Positions 27,619 to 34,923 of a DNA stretch of 64,000 bases are shown piece after piece. A program made the translations under genes and the position numbers. Source of the DNA: Verrucomicrobiota bacterium (lineage in GTDB: Bacteria > Verrucomicrobiota > Kiritimatiellia > CAIVKH01); NCBI GenBank assembly GCA_024233345.1, contig JACKPT010000001.1, positions 289,276-353,275 of the forward strand, in the 5' to 3' direction. The notes below the pieces were generated by a model that saw nothing but the letters and a program-made list of their open reading frames with translations, was not told the origin of the DNA and did not search any database. Positions within the stretch are counted from its first letter, which is position 1. Each line of letters begins with the position of its first letter.

Positions 27619-29205
27619 ATGGAAACCTCCAAGGTACTACGATCCGCAGCCGTGGTCGGCAGCCTGACGTTGTTGAGCCGGTTTCTCGGCATGATCCGGG
27701 ATCTTCTCACCGCGGGATTGTTTGGCACTTCACTGCCCATGTCGGCATTCGTGGTGGCCTTCCGCATTCCCAATCTGTTCCGGCGTCTGTTTGGCGAAGG
27801 CGCCCTGTCCTCGGCCTTTGTCCCGGTTTTCATGGAAGTGCGGACCCGGGAAGGGGCCGAGGCCGGCTGGCATCTGGCCAGCAAGGTGATCTCCCTGGCC
27901 GCGGTGGTGCTGGTGGGCTTCACCCTGACCGGTATCGGGTTGACCTATCTGCTGCAAACCGGCGCCGACTCCCTGAACCAGCGGGACCTGATCCTGTCCC
28001 TGACCCGAATCATGCTGCCCTATATGATTCTGATCTGTCTGGTTGCCCTCTGCATGGGCATTCTGAACTCCCTGCACCATTTTGCCATTCCCGCCTTCAC
28101 GCCCAGTCTGCTCAATGTCGTTTGGATCATCACCCTTCTCGCGGTCTGCCCGTGGCTGGGCGACTCCCTCGAGGAAAAAATCTATGGTCTCGCCTGGGGC
28201 ATCCTTGTCGCGGGCGGTCTCCAGCTCGGGCTGCAAATTCCGATCCTCCGGCGGCATGGTTTCCGGTTCCGGCCATCGCTGAACCTTCGTGATCCGAAGG
28301 TCTGGCGGGTCTTGCTGCTGATGGGGCCGGCCTCGATCGGGCTTGCGGTGACCCAGATCAATGTCATGGTTAACAGCCTGCTGGCGGCATGGATTGGCCC
28401 CTGGGCGCCCGCTGCCCTGTTCTACAGCGAGCGCCTGCTCTATTTTCCCCAGGGCATTCTCGCCACCGCGATGAGTACGGTCCTGCTCCCGGTGTTTTCC
28501 GGTCAGATGGCGCGGGCCCAGGATCAGGCTATGCGCCACACCATGAATCATTCCCTCCGGGTCCTGTGGTTTGTGATGACCCCGGCGGCGATTGGCCTGC
28601 TGGTGCTCGCCCGCCCCATTGTGCAAATGCTGTTCGAGTGGGGACGCTTCGACCGCGCCTCCACCGATCTCACCACCCTGGCCCTCCAGTGCTATGCCCC
28701 CGGTTTGATTGTGTTCAGCCTCGCCAAAATATTTGTCCCCGCTTTCTATGCCCGTCAGGATCCCCGGACCCCGGTGAAAATTGGTCTGCTGAGTGTCGGC
28801 ATCAACCTGATCCTGAACCTGATCTTTCTGTTTACCCTGCCGTTATACTGGAAACACGCCGGACTGGCTTTCTCCACCGTCATTGCCGAGGGCGTCAACG
28901 GGGTCCTGCTGGGTCGGCAGGTGCATCGCCGAATCGGATCGCCGGGTTGGAAGGAAATCTTCTCGTCCGGCCTTCGAACCCTGTTCGCCTCCGGCGTCAT
29001 GGCCCTCGCGCTTGTCCTGTCTTTTTCCCCCCTGCAGAAGGCTCTGGCCGCGATGATCCGGCCGGAAAAGATCGCCCAGATTGTGCTGGTGGGGCTTCTG
29101 GTGGTGATCGGAATCCTGACCTATGTTGCCGCAGCCGCGCTCCTGCGCAGTCCCGAACTGAACGAGCTGGCCATGACGGTGAAAAAGAAACTTCGCCGGG
29201 CATAA
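27619..29205 (+). CDS. murJ: Lipid II flippase MurJ (MviN family)
   Basis: Moves lipid-linked peptidoglycan precursors across the inner membrane. The 528-aa product has about 14 hydrophobic helices and the MurJ N-terminal pattern VGSLTLLSRFLGMIRDLLTA, with AFRIPNLFRRLFGEGALSSA in the first cytoplasmic loop and charged residues in the central cavity helices. The ATG at 27619 is chosen because the protein then begins METSKVLRSAAVV; the longer frame overlaps addA. Confidence 0.95.
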   Translation: METSKVLRSAAVVGSLTLLSRFLGMIRDLLTAGLFGTSLPMSAFVVAFRIPNLFRRLFGEGALSSAFVPVFMEVRTREGAEAGWHLASKVISLAAVVLVGFTLTGIGLTYLLQTGADSLNQRDLILSLTRIMLPYMILICLVALCMGILNSLHHFAIPAFTPSLLNVVWIITLLAVCPWLGDSLEEKIYGLAWGILVAGGLQLGLQIPILRRHGFRFRPSLNLRDPKVWRVLLLMGPASIGLAVTQINVMVNSLLAAWIGPWAPAALFYSERLLYFPQGILATAMSTVLLPVFSGQMARAQDQAMRHTMNHSLRVLWFVMTPAAIGLLVLARPIVQMLFEWGRFDRASTDLTTLALQCYAPGLIVFSLAKIFVPAFYARQDPRTPVKIGLLSVGINLILNLIFLFTLPLYWKHAGLAFSTVIAEGVNGVLLGRQVHRRIGSPGWKEIFSSGLRTLFASGVMALALVLSFSPLQKALAAMIRPEKIAQIVLVGLLVVIGILTYVAAAALLRSPELNELAMTVKKKLRRA

Positions 29206-29487
29206 CGCCACCCGGCACAACCCAGGGCACCACCCTCCGCTTGCCCTCGGCTATCGAGTCTACGGACCTTCAGCCCGCCATTTCAATGTATCGCCCATCG
29301 CGCCCAAACATCGGCACAATCAAGACGTTGCGATTTCAACTGGCTCTTCACTCCGATTTCCGCCACCCTGTCACCATGAAAACGTGCGCGGGCACAACCG
29401 GGAAAAGCAAACCATCCGGTGATCGTCGCAAAGACCGTGTCATACCTGGCCACCGCTATAAGCGACAGCATTTTCGGGAATAAACCT
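29206..29487. other. Gene-poor spacer between murJ and the cassette island
   Basis: About 280 bp with no credible gene on either strand and no clear terminator hairpin. The overlapping short minus-strand frame here has no recognisable start or family match. If the next gene is an integron cassette, any attI site or decayed integrase remnant would be expected in this spacer, but I could not recognise one. Confidence 0.4.
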
Positions 29488-29495
29488 GTTGGGTC
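29488..29495 (+). other. Integron-type core site (cassette 5' boundary)
   Basis: GTTGGGTC fits the integron core GTTRRRY, with predicted crossover between the G at 29488 and the following TT. It lies 12 bp before the ATG at 29501, the usual place for a cassette boundary. It is the exact reverse complement of GACCCAAC at 29869-29876, as required if 29489-29950 is one mobile cassette. Confidence 0.55.
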
Positions 29496-29500
29496 TGCCA

Positions 29501-29860
29501 ATGAAGAAGTTGATCTATATGGCTTTGGGTTTCGTGGTTGCGGTTGTGACACTGTGCCATGCGGAAGAAGGTACCGTCTCGGCCAATGACATAGCCGTTC
29601 GCGTTATACTGCCTTCCGAGTATGAACGCATCATCACGTTCAAAGGGGATGAACACGCGACGCTTTTCCACCTGATTGTGCGCCTCGACGGTATCCCGGC
29701 ATGGTCGGATCCATACGCCACCATCCTTCGGGAATCCGCCGATGAGGAAGACGCAATCAGGGTCAACACATGTCGAGTTATGAATATCCCCTTGGTGGAC
29801 GAGTATCCGTTGAGAGATGGGGATGTGGTCCGATTCACCCCGCTGCAATTGGCGAAGTGA
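29501..29860 (+). CDS. Small secreted protein of unknown function (cassette 1)
   Basis: A 119-aa protein with a clear Sec signal peptide: MKKL, a hydrophobic stretch, then cleavage near CHA-EEG. The mature part of about 98 aa is unrecognised. Its end (PLVDEYPLRDGDVVRFTPLQ) resembles the last strand of beta-grasp/SLBB-like folds, where a loop reads L-x-D-G-D, but this is a weak hint. The gene nearly fills the segment between an integron-type core at 29488 and the attC-like hairpin starting 9 bp after its stop, the standard one-gene cassette layout. No ribosome site is visible inside the cassette. Confidence 0.7.
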   Translation: MKKLIYMALGFVVAVVTLCHAEEGTVSANDIAVRVILPSEYERIITFKGDEHATLFHLIVRLDGIPAWSDPYATILRESADEEDAIRVNTCRVMNIPLVDEYPLRDGDVVRFTPLQLAK

Positions 29861-29868
29861 TGCGAGAA

Positions 29869-29956
29869 GACCCAACAGTACGCCTCCACCTTACTCGGGT
29901 CTCGCGGGGGCGTCCAAACCTGCGTCTCAGCCGAGAAGGTGAGGCGCGCGTTCTGT
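29869..29956 (+). repeat. attC-like integron recombination site
   Basis: The left core RYYYAAC is present (ACCCAAC, 29870-29876) and the right core is G|TT (29950-29952). The arms pair over 16 bp: 29881-29886 with 29941-29946, 29888-29892 with 29936-29940, and 29894-29898 with 29931-29935. The left arm carries two unpaired bases, C29887 and A29893. On the bottom strand these are an extrahelical G then T, the same side and order as the bases that steer integron integrases. A 32-nt loop closes the hairpin. The TTRRRY half is poor (TTCTGT). Confidence 0.6.
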
Positions 29957-29973
29957 ATAAAGGACAATAGATA

Positions 29974-30348
29974 ATGCCGATATACACATTGTTGCTGCTG
30001 GCAATTCCGATTAGTTGGATCATCTCGGAATTTCGCGGCAAGGTGTGGCACCGGATCACGCTTGGTATATTAACAATCGCTATATTTGCATTTATTATTA
30101 GCGAGGCCAGACTTGTGATTCCTCGATATCACGAGATGTTCCTAATCGGCAGCATTGAGACAGCCAACGACTTACTGCTGAACAACAGACTTGATACAGT
30201 TTCGTCTGAATTCGCGAGGTATGTGTCGTCTCTGGAAACCAACAATAATCGATATGGTGCCGCTCACAGCCTCTGGATAGGATTAAGAAACATAAAAGCA
30301 GAACAAGGCCTTGAGGGGACACCCGTTCCGGGCGCCCCCTCAGGCTGA
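29974..30348 (+). CDS. Small membrane protein of unknown function (cassette 2)
   Basis: A 124-aa protein with two N-terminal hydrophobic helices (about residues 2-18 and 27-45), then a soluble helical domain that includes ETANDLLLNNRLDTVSSEF. No family is recognised. AAAGGA lies upstream of the ATG. Base composition is clearly more AT-rich than the flanking housekeeping genes, a sign of separate origin. The segment begins right after the preceding attC-like site, and its 3' end lies inside a second large inverted repeat, as expected for an integron cassette. Confidence 0.65.
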   Translation: MPIYTLLLLAIPISWIISEFRGKVWHRITLGILTIAIFAFIISEARLVIPRYHEMFLIGSIETANDLLLNNRLDTVSSEFARYVSSLETNNNRYGAAHSLWIGLRNIKAEQGLEGTPVPGAPSG

Positions 30349-30353
30349 TCGAG
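30298..30353 (+). repeat. Degenerate attC-like hairpin at the end of cassette 2
   Basis: GCAGAAC (30298-30304) complements the start of its own cassette (GTTCTGT at 29950) at six of seven bases, with the last pair a G-T wobble. It is followed by a long stem: 30308-30310 pairs with 30343-30345, and 30312-30318 with 30336-30342, continuing to an inner CCCG/CGGG. T30311 is bulged. The right side is followed by GATCGAG instead of GTT, so the site looks damaged or rearranged. It overlaps the end of the 29974-30348 gene. Confidence 0.4.
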
Positions 30354-30415
30354 CGAATAGAATTCAGCAACGAAGGAACTGTTCTTTCCAAAGAGCATGA
30401 CCAGTAAAAAAGGAT

Positions 30416-30476
30416 GCCAACAAACTGAGTCTGGAGCGTACGGCTTAACGCCGCCGCCTGATTTGTGACGTTCGGC
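30416..30476 (+). repeat. Possible third attC-like site before the BrnT gene
   Basis: GCCAAC (30416-30421) and GTTCGGC (30470-30476) are core-like ends 61 bp apart, within the size range of attC sites. The centre holds an inverted CGGC/GCCG around TTAAC. The internal arms pair poorly, so this is weaker than the site at 29869. BrnT starts 48 bp downstream. Confidence 0.3.
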
Positions 30477-30523
30477 GAGAAAAATGACTTGCTCTCCACC
30501 TGCTGTGTACGTACGGTGTACAT

Positions 30524-30808
30524 ATGGATGACATTGAGTTTGAATGGGATGAGAGGAAGAGCCGTGAGAACAAACGGAAGCACAAAGTCTCCTTCGAGGA
30601 AGCCCAGACGGTCTTCCTTGATGAGAATGCCATCCGGTTTTTCGATCCTGACCATTCACAAGATGAGGACCGGTTCTTGATGCTCGGGATGAGTTTCACG
30701 CTGCGCGTCCTCGTTGTGTGCCACTGCTACCGCGAAGGTGATTCAGTGATCCGAATCGTCTCCGCCCGGAAAGCCGACAAACGTGAACAATCAGATTACT
30801 GGAGTTGA
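30524..30808 (+). CDS. brnT: BrnT family toxin (type II toxin-antitoxin)
   Basis: A 94-aa ribonuclease-type toxin of the BrnT family (RelE-like fold). The N-terminal FEWDERKSRENKRKHKVSFEEA and central FFDPDH, followed by RFLMLGMS, are diagnostic of the family, and the C-terminal IRIVSARKADKREQSDYWS carries the conserved R-x-x-S-A-R-K-A. It precedes brnA by 3 bp, the usual toxin-first order. It lies in a small accessory island, possibly as an integron cassette, where such pairs often serve to stabilise DNA. Confidence 0.92.
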   Translation: MDDIEFEWDERKSRENKRKHKVSFEEAQTVFLDENAIRFFDPDHSQDEDRFLMLGMSFTLRVLVVCHCYREGDSVIRIVSARKADKREQSDYWS

Positions 30809-30811
30809 ACC

Positions 30812-31030
30812 ATGAGAGAGCATTACGATTTCAGCAAAATGAAGGGGCAGAAGAATCCCTACAGCAAACAGTTGAAGCAGCCGATCACCATGCGAGTGGA
30901 CAAGCCGACGGTTGCATACTTCAAGTCGCTGGCCGAGGAACTCGGCATGCCCTACCAAAGCCTGATCAACCTCTACCTCAGGGACTGTGCTCTGCATCAC
31001 AGGAAACTGGAGCTCAAGTGGGCTTCATAG
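30812..31030 (+). CDS. brnA: BrnA family antitoxin
   Basis: A 72-aa antitoxin paired with BrnT. It starts MREHYDFSKMKGQKNPYSKQ, the conserved BrnA opening, and continues into a ribbon-helix-helix-like segment ITMRVDKPTVAYFKSLAEEL and GMPYQSLINLYLRDCA. It would bind BrnT and repress the shared promoter. The gene is complete and ends 10 bp before the end of the convergent prfA gene. Confidence 0.92.
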   Translation: MREHYDFSKMKGQKNPYSKQLKQPITMRVDKPTVAYFKSLAEELGMPYQSLINLYLRDCALHHRKLELKWAS

Positions 31031-31055
31031 GGTGGGGGGCTAGGCCCCCGCGCCC
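31030..31055. terminator. GC-rich hairpin between convergent brnA and prfA
   Basis: GGGGG (31035-31039) pairs with CCCCC (31045-31049), and an outer GGG (31030-31032) with CCC (31053-31055) across a small internal loop. It spans the ends of two convergent genes and includes the prfA stop. It may act on both strands, though neither side has a strong T-run. Confidence 0.4.
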
Positions 31056-32134
31056 TGAAAAAGTTTGTTCAGGCGATTCTGGATATCCACATCCTGAATG
31101 GCTTCGACCAACGGATCCAGGTTGCCCTCGATCACTTCGTTGAGGTTGTAGAGGGTGAGATTGATCCGGTGATCGGTCACCCGGTTCTGGGGGAAGTTGT
31201 AGGTGCGGATGCGCTCGCTGCGGTCTCCGGAGCCGACCTGGCTCTTGCGTTCGCTGGCTTGTTGGGCGGCATCTTCCGCGCGGGCCCGGTCCAGCAGTTT
31301 GGCTTTGAGGACCCGCATGGCCTTTTCCCGGTTGATGTGCTGGGACCGTTCATCCTGACTTTGAACCACGATCCCGGTGGGCAGGTGGGTGATGCGGACT
31401 GCGGATTCGGTTTTGTTGACCTTCTGCCCGCCGGGACCGGATGCCCGGTACAGATCGATTCGTAGATCCTCCTGGTCGATGGCGACCTCGTCCACCTCTT
31501 CCGCTTCGGGCAGCACCGCCACTGTGGCTGCCGAGGTGTGGATGCGGCCTCCGGCTTCGGTGACGGGAATCCGTTGCACCCGGTGGCCGCCACTTTCGTA
31601 GCGCAGGGTGCGGTACACCTCGTCTCCCTCCACAAGCAGAATCACTTCCTTGTACCCGCCCATACTGGCAAAACTCGCGTCGATCACCCCGACCTTCCAC
31701 CCCCGGATCTCCGCATAGCGGGTGTACATCCGGCATAGATCGGCCGCGAACAGGGCGGCTTCCTCGCCCCCGGTGCCCGCGCGAATTTCCACAATGGTGT
31801 TGCGGCTGTCGTCCGGATCCGGTGGAAGCAGGGCAATCATGGCCTCCCGCTCAACTCCGGGTAAAACGGCTTCAATGCGTTCGAGATCCGCCCGGGCCAA
31901 TGCCTTCATTTCCCCATCGGTGGATGGGTCCTCAATCAATTGGCGGGAGTCCCGCTGTTCTTCCAACAGGTCGAGATAGCGCCGGCCCCTGGCCAGAATG
32001 TCGGTCAACCGCTGGTGCTCGCCGATCAAGCTGCGGTAGCGCTGCTGGTTCGACGCCGCGTCCGGCTGGGCCAACTCGCGCTCCAGTTCCTGCACCCGGT
32101 GATCCACTTTATCGATATAGCTTTGGTTCAACAT
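31040..32134 (-). CDS. prfA: Peptide chain release factor 1
   Basis: Recognises UAA/UAG stop codons and releases the peptide. The 364-aa product has the universal catalytic GGQ in SGPGGQKVNKTESAVRI, the RF1 C-terminal RIRTYNFPQNRVTDHRI and the N-terminal coiled coil starting QSYIDKVDHRVQELERE. No Shine-Dalgarno-like sequence precedes the ATG. A TTGATA/TACTCT pair with 16-bp spacing lies just upstream on the minus strand (about 32147-32174), which would give a very short leader. Confidence 0.97.
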   Translation of the reverse strand: MLNQSYIDKVDHRVQELERELAQPDAASNQQRYRSLIGEHQRLTDILARGRRYLDLLEEQRDSRQLIEDPSTDGEMKALARADLERIEAVLPGVEREAMIALLPPDPDDSRNTIVEIRAGTGGEEAALFAADLCRMYTRYAEIRGWKVGVIDASFASMGGYKEVILLVEGDEVYRTLRYESGGHRVQRIPVTEAGGRIHTSAATVAVLPEAEEVDEVAIDQEDLRIDLYRASGPGGQKVNKTESAVRITHLPTGIVVQSQDERSQHINREKAMRVLKAKLLDRARAEDAAQQASERKSQVGSGDRSERIRTYNFPQNRVTDHRINLTLYNLNEVIEGNLDPLVEAIQDVDIQNRLNKLFQGAGA

Positions 32135-32334
32135 TGCAGGAGGTGAGAGTAGAGCGAATTACGTCTTTATCAAGACATCGATTTTTACCGAAACATCGGC
32201 AATGGCCGAATGATCGGCGTGCTCCTCAAATCGGGCACCACGAACCCGCCAATCGAGGCTTTTAATGTGATCGGATAAAATGACACCCTTGGTGACGAAT
32301 CATCTCCAAGCTGTTCAGTCCCGCCCGGATTGAC

Positions 32335-32340
32335 TATACT
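32335..32340 (+). promoter_or_regulatory. Probable -10 box for the small membrane gene
   Basis: TATACT is a 5/6 match to the sigma70 -10 consensus, with TGTTCA 17 bp upstream as a weak -35. It would start transcription about 50 nt before the ATG at 32399. Confidence 0.45.
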
Positions 32341-32398
32341 GCCACCGTTCGAGTGCTGCCCAAGAAACCCCATCAACCGATCAAGGAAAGGAACCAAG

Positions 32399-32698
32399 AT
32401 GAAAAAACAAATCAGTCGTATCTCCGTAGCCCAGACCAGCAAAGTCGCCGCGCTTCTGTATGTCATTTTCAGTTTACTCTATACCCTGATTGGAATCCTG
32501 ATGGTCGCGTTTGGCGGCTCACCGATGAAAGTGGTCGGATTCATCTATATCTTCATGCCGGTGTTAGCCGGAACCCTCGGCTACCTGTTTGCCGCGTTGG
32601 GCTGCTGGCTATACAATGTTGTGGCGAAAAAGGTCGGCGGGGTTGAATTTGAGGTGACCGACGTCGCGGAGCCGTCGTCGGATACCCCCGAAGCCTGA
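32399..32698 (+). CDS. Small two-helix membrane protein of unknown function
   Basis: A 99-aa protein starting MKKQISRISVAQTSKVAALL, with two hydrophobic helices (about residues 16-40 and 46-75) and an acidic Ser/Thr/Pro C-terminus. The ATG at 32399 follows AAAGGAACC; the upstream in-frame ATG at 32330 has no ribosome site. I recognise the pattern of a basic N-terminus with R-I-S plus two helices from uncharacterised proteins in several phyla, but no function can be given. A promoter-like TATACT lies 60 bp upstream. Confidence 0.75.
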   Translation: MKKQISRISVAQTSKVAALLYVIFSLLYTLIGILMVAFGGSPMKVVGFIYIFMPVLAGTLGYLFAALGCWLYNVVAKKVGGVEFEVTDVAEPSSDTPEA

Positions 32699-32718
32699 GG
32701 GGAGTTACCGGAGACCGG

Positions 32719-33621
32719 ATGGGAATGATGAAGGTGGCGGAGGATGCCCGGGCGACCTGGACCGAACCGGAGTGGCGCTCGCGGATGGAGCGTCACACCG
32801 GACGTCTTTCGCCGATCCTCTCGGCGCATCTGGATCGCGCTTCGCGACAAGAACCCCATCCGGTCATTGACTTCCTGTTCAAGTACTATTCCTTTTCCCC
32901 CGCCCATCTGCTGCGTTGGTCTCCGGGGGTGGGGGTTGTTTTGGCGGGGGAGATACCGGATTCGCTGCAGGCAATCCGGGAAGGATCGGTCACCCCGGCG
33001 GGCTGGTGGATGGATCCCGGACATTTTCCCGAAGCCCGGCGGGACCCCTTGACCTGGGTTGTATCCCTGCTCCGGGCGGTGGCCGAACGCCCACCGAGGT
33101 TCGGTTGCTTTGGTTTGCATGAATGGGCGATGGTGTACCGGAGTGACTCGGTCCGGCACCCGCAGTTGCCCCTCCGCTATACCGTCGAAGAGACCGCGCA
33201 CATTGTGGACGCACTACCCATCGCCTGCTCGCACTATGATGCATTCCGCTTCTTTACACCGGCAGCCAGGCCGCGGAACCGGCTTCAACCCGACCTGGCC
33301 TCGCGCATCGACCTGGAGCAGTGCGGTTGTCTGCATGTAAACATGGATTTATACAAATGGTCGTCGATGTTCTACCCATGGATTTCCAGCGACCTGATTG
33401 CCGATTGCTTTCTGCTCGCCCTGCGGATCCGTGAGGTCGACATGCGTGCGAGCCCCTACGACCTGACCGGGCTGGGGCTCGATCCGATCCCCATCGAGAC
33501 CGAGGAGGGCCGCTGCCAGTATGTGGAATGGCAGAAGACCTTTTCTGCCGAAGCCGCGCCTTTGCGCCAACGGTTGATCGAGGCGCTGGCGGAACTTATC
33601 CGGCTGACCGGCCGGGCCTGA
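32719..33621 (+). CDS. Conserved protein of the family often labelled '3-methyladenine DNA glycosylase'
   Basis: A 300-aa soluble protein. Blocks such as HPVIDFLFKYYSFSPAHLLRW, GCFGLHEWAMVYR, ACSHYDAFRFFTPAA, CLHVNMDLYKW and MRASPYDL match, from memory, a conserved family common in actinobacteria. Databases often name it a 3-methyladenine DNA glycosylase; I know of no experimental proof, and no helix-hairpin-helix or AlkA-like motif is visible. The invariant His, Asp, Tyr and Trp residues suggest an enzyme. The last 26 bp overlap the 3' end of the convergent phosphoglycerate mutase gene. Confidence 0.75.
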   Translation: MGMMKVAEDARATWTEPEWRSRMERHTGRLSPILSAHLDRASRQEPHPVIDFLFKYYSFSPAHLLRWSPGVGVVLAGEIPDSLQAIREGSVTPAGWWMDPGHFPEARRDPLTWVVSLLRAVAERPPRFGCFGLHEWAMVYRSDSVRHPQLPLRYTVEETAHIVDALPIACSHYDAFRFFTPAARPRNRLQPDLASRIDLEQCGCLHVNMDLYKWSSMFYPWISSDLIADCFLLALRIREVDMRASPYDLTGLGLDPIPIETEEGRCQYVEWQKTFSAEAAPLRQRLIEALAELIRLTGRA

Positions 33622-34804
33622 GGTCCAGCCACTGCCGGATCCACTCGTGCACGGTGGCCTGAGGTACACCCCCGTCAATGAACTCGTCGAAGGCCGCTTC
33701 CCGCTCCAGCGGCCCGGTGGGTCCGTCGATCACGCTGATGGGGACCGGATCCCGGGTGTGGCCGCGCAGGGCGACCGGGGTGCGGTGATCCATGGAAAGG
33801 ATGATCCGATATGGCTCCCCCCGTTGCTCCAGTGCCTGCCAGACCGGGCGCACGATCCGGGCATCAAACAATTCGATGGCTTTCTGCTTGAGGGCGGGGT
33901 CACCCATGTGCCCGCATTCATCCGGGGCTTCGACATGCAGGTAGGCAAAATTTCCACCCCGGTCCAGAAAGTCGAGGGCGGCGGCGACTTTGCCCTCGTA
34001 GTTGGTGTCGATAAAACCGGTGGCCCCGGGAATACGGGGTGCGTCCAGCCCGGCAAGGACCCCGAGCCCGCGAATGAGATCAACGGCGGAAACGATCCCC
34101 CCGTGCAATCCATACCGCTCGGCAAACGATTGAAGCTGCATGGATCTTCCCTGGCCCCAAAGCCAGATCTGGGTGGCGGGAGCCTTTCCCTCGCTGATCC
34201 GCTTGCGGTTAATCGGGTGGTCGGCAAAGATCGCTTTGGATTGTTCCATCAGCTCGCGCACGACCGCCTGTGCCTCCCCGGAGGGTAAATGGGCTTCCAC
34301 CGGCTGATCCGCGATGTCGTGAGGGGGCTGGGTTTTGATGCCTTCCGGACCCTGTGTCCAGACCAGCAGGTGCCGGTAGCTGATTCCGGCGTGGAAGGTG
34401 CGATCCTGGCTGCCAAGGGCCTCCTGGATTGCCGCCATGAGCTCACGGGCCTCTTCGGTGCTGATATGACCGGCGGAATAATCCGCCATTTTTCCATCCG
34501 TCACAGTCACCAGGTTGCACCGCCAGGCCATGGCGTCGGCGGCGAGGGGTATGTTGGCCCCGGCCGCCTCGATCGGCGCGCGCCCGGTATAGGCTTCCAA
34601 CGGGTTGTATCCCATCAGGCAAAGGTTCGCGACATCACTGCCGGGAGCCAGCGGTTCGGGCACGGTGTCGACCAGGACCGTGGTGCCGACGGCAGCCAAC
34701 TGTCGCATGGTGGGACAATCCGCTGCCTGCAAAACGGTCTTCCCGCCCAGGGCCGCCACCGGATTGTCGCCCATGCCATCACCAACCAGATATACAATCT
34801 TCAC
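33596..34804 (-). CDS. apgM: Cofactor-independent phosphoglycerate mutase, archaeal (ApgM) type
   Basis: Interconverts 3- and 2-phosphoglycerate; a member of the alkaline phosphatase superfamily with two metal ions. The GTG at 34804, preceded by GAGGTGA, gives 402 aa, the normal ApgM length; the extra upstream frame is rejected. It begins VKIVYLVGDGMGD (metal Asp), has PGSDVANLCLMGYNP containing the nucleophile Ser, and later VEAPDECGHMGD and SMDHRTPVALRGHTRDPVP with metal ligands. It supplies the glycolytic step after pgk and is convergent with the upstream gene. Confidence 0.92.
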   Translation of the reverse strand: MKIVYLVGDGMGDNPVAALGGKTVLQAADCPTMRQLAAVGTTVLVDTVPEPLAPGSDVANLCLMGYNPLEAYTGRAPIEAAGANIPLAADAMAWRCNLVTVTDGKMADYSAGHISTEEARELMAAIQEALGSQDRTFHAGISYRHLLVWTQGPEGIKTQPPHDIADQPVEAHLPSGEAQAVVRELMEQSKAIFADHPINRKRISEGKAPATQIWLWGQGRSMQLQSFAERYGLHGGIVSAVDLIRGLGVLAGLDAPRIPGATGFIDTNYEGKVAAALDFLDRGGNFAYLHVEAPDECGHMGDPALKQKAIELFDARIVRPVWQALEQRGEPYRIILSMDHRTPVALRGHTRDPVPISVIDGPTGPLEREAAFDEFIDGGVPQATVHEWIRQWLDLRPGRSAG

Positions 34805-34923
34805 AGTTTCACCTCGTCCCTTACCGTAGAAGAGCGGACGGCAATGGTCATTAAAAAATTTGGTTCCGGTTCCGAATGCCGCCGCGCTTTCCCTCGTCAA
34901 GGTGTCCTGCTACAGTCCGCCTC

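Noticed and set aside
29283..29552. 89-aa minus-strand frame as a decayed integrase
   Set aside because: It shows none of the tyrosine recombinase motifs (R..HxxR..Y) and overlaps the cassette gene start.
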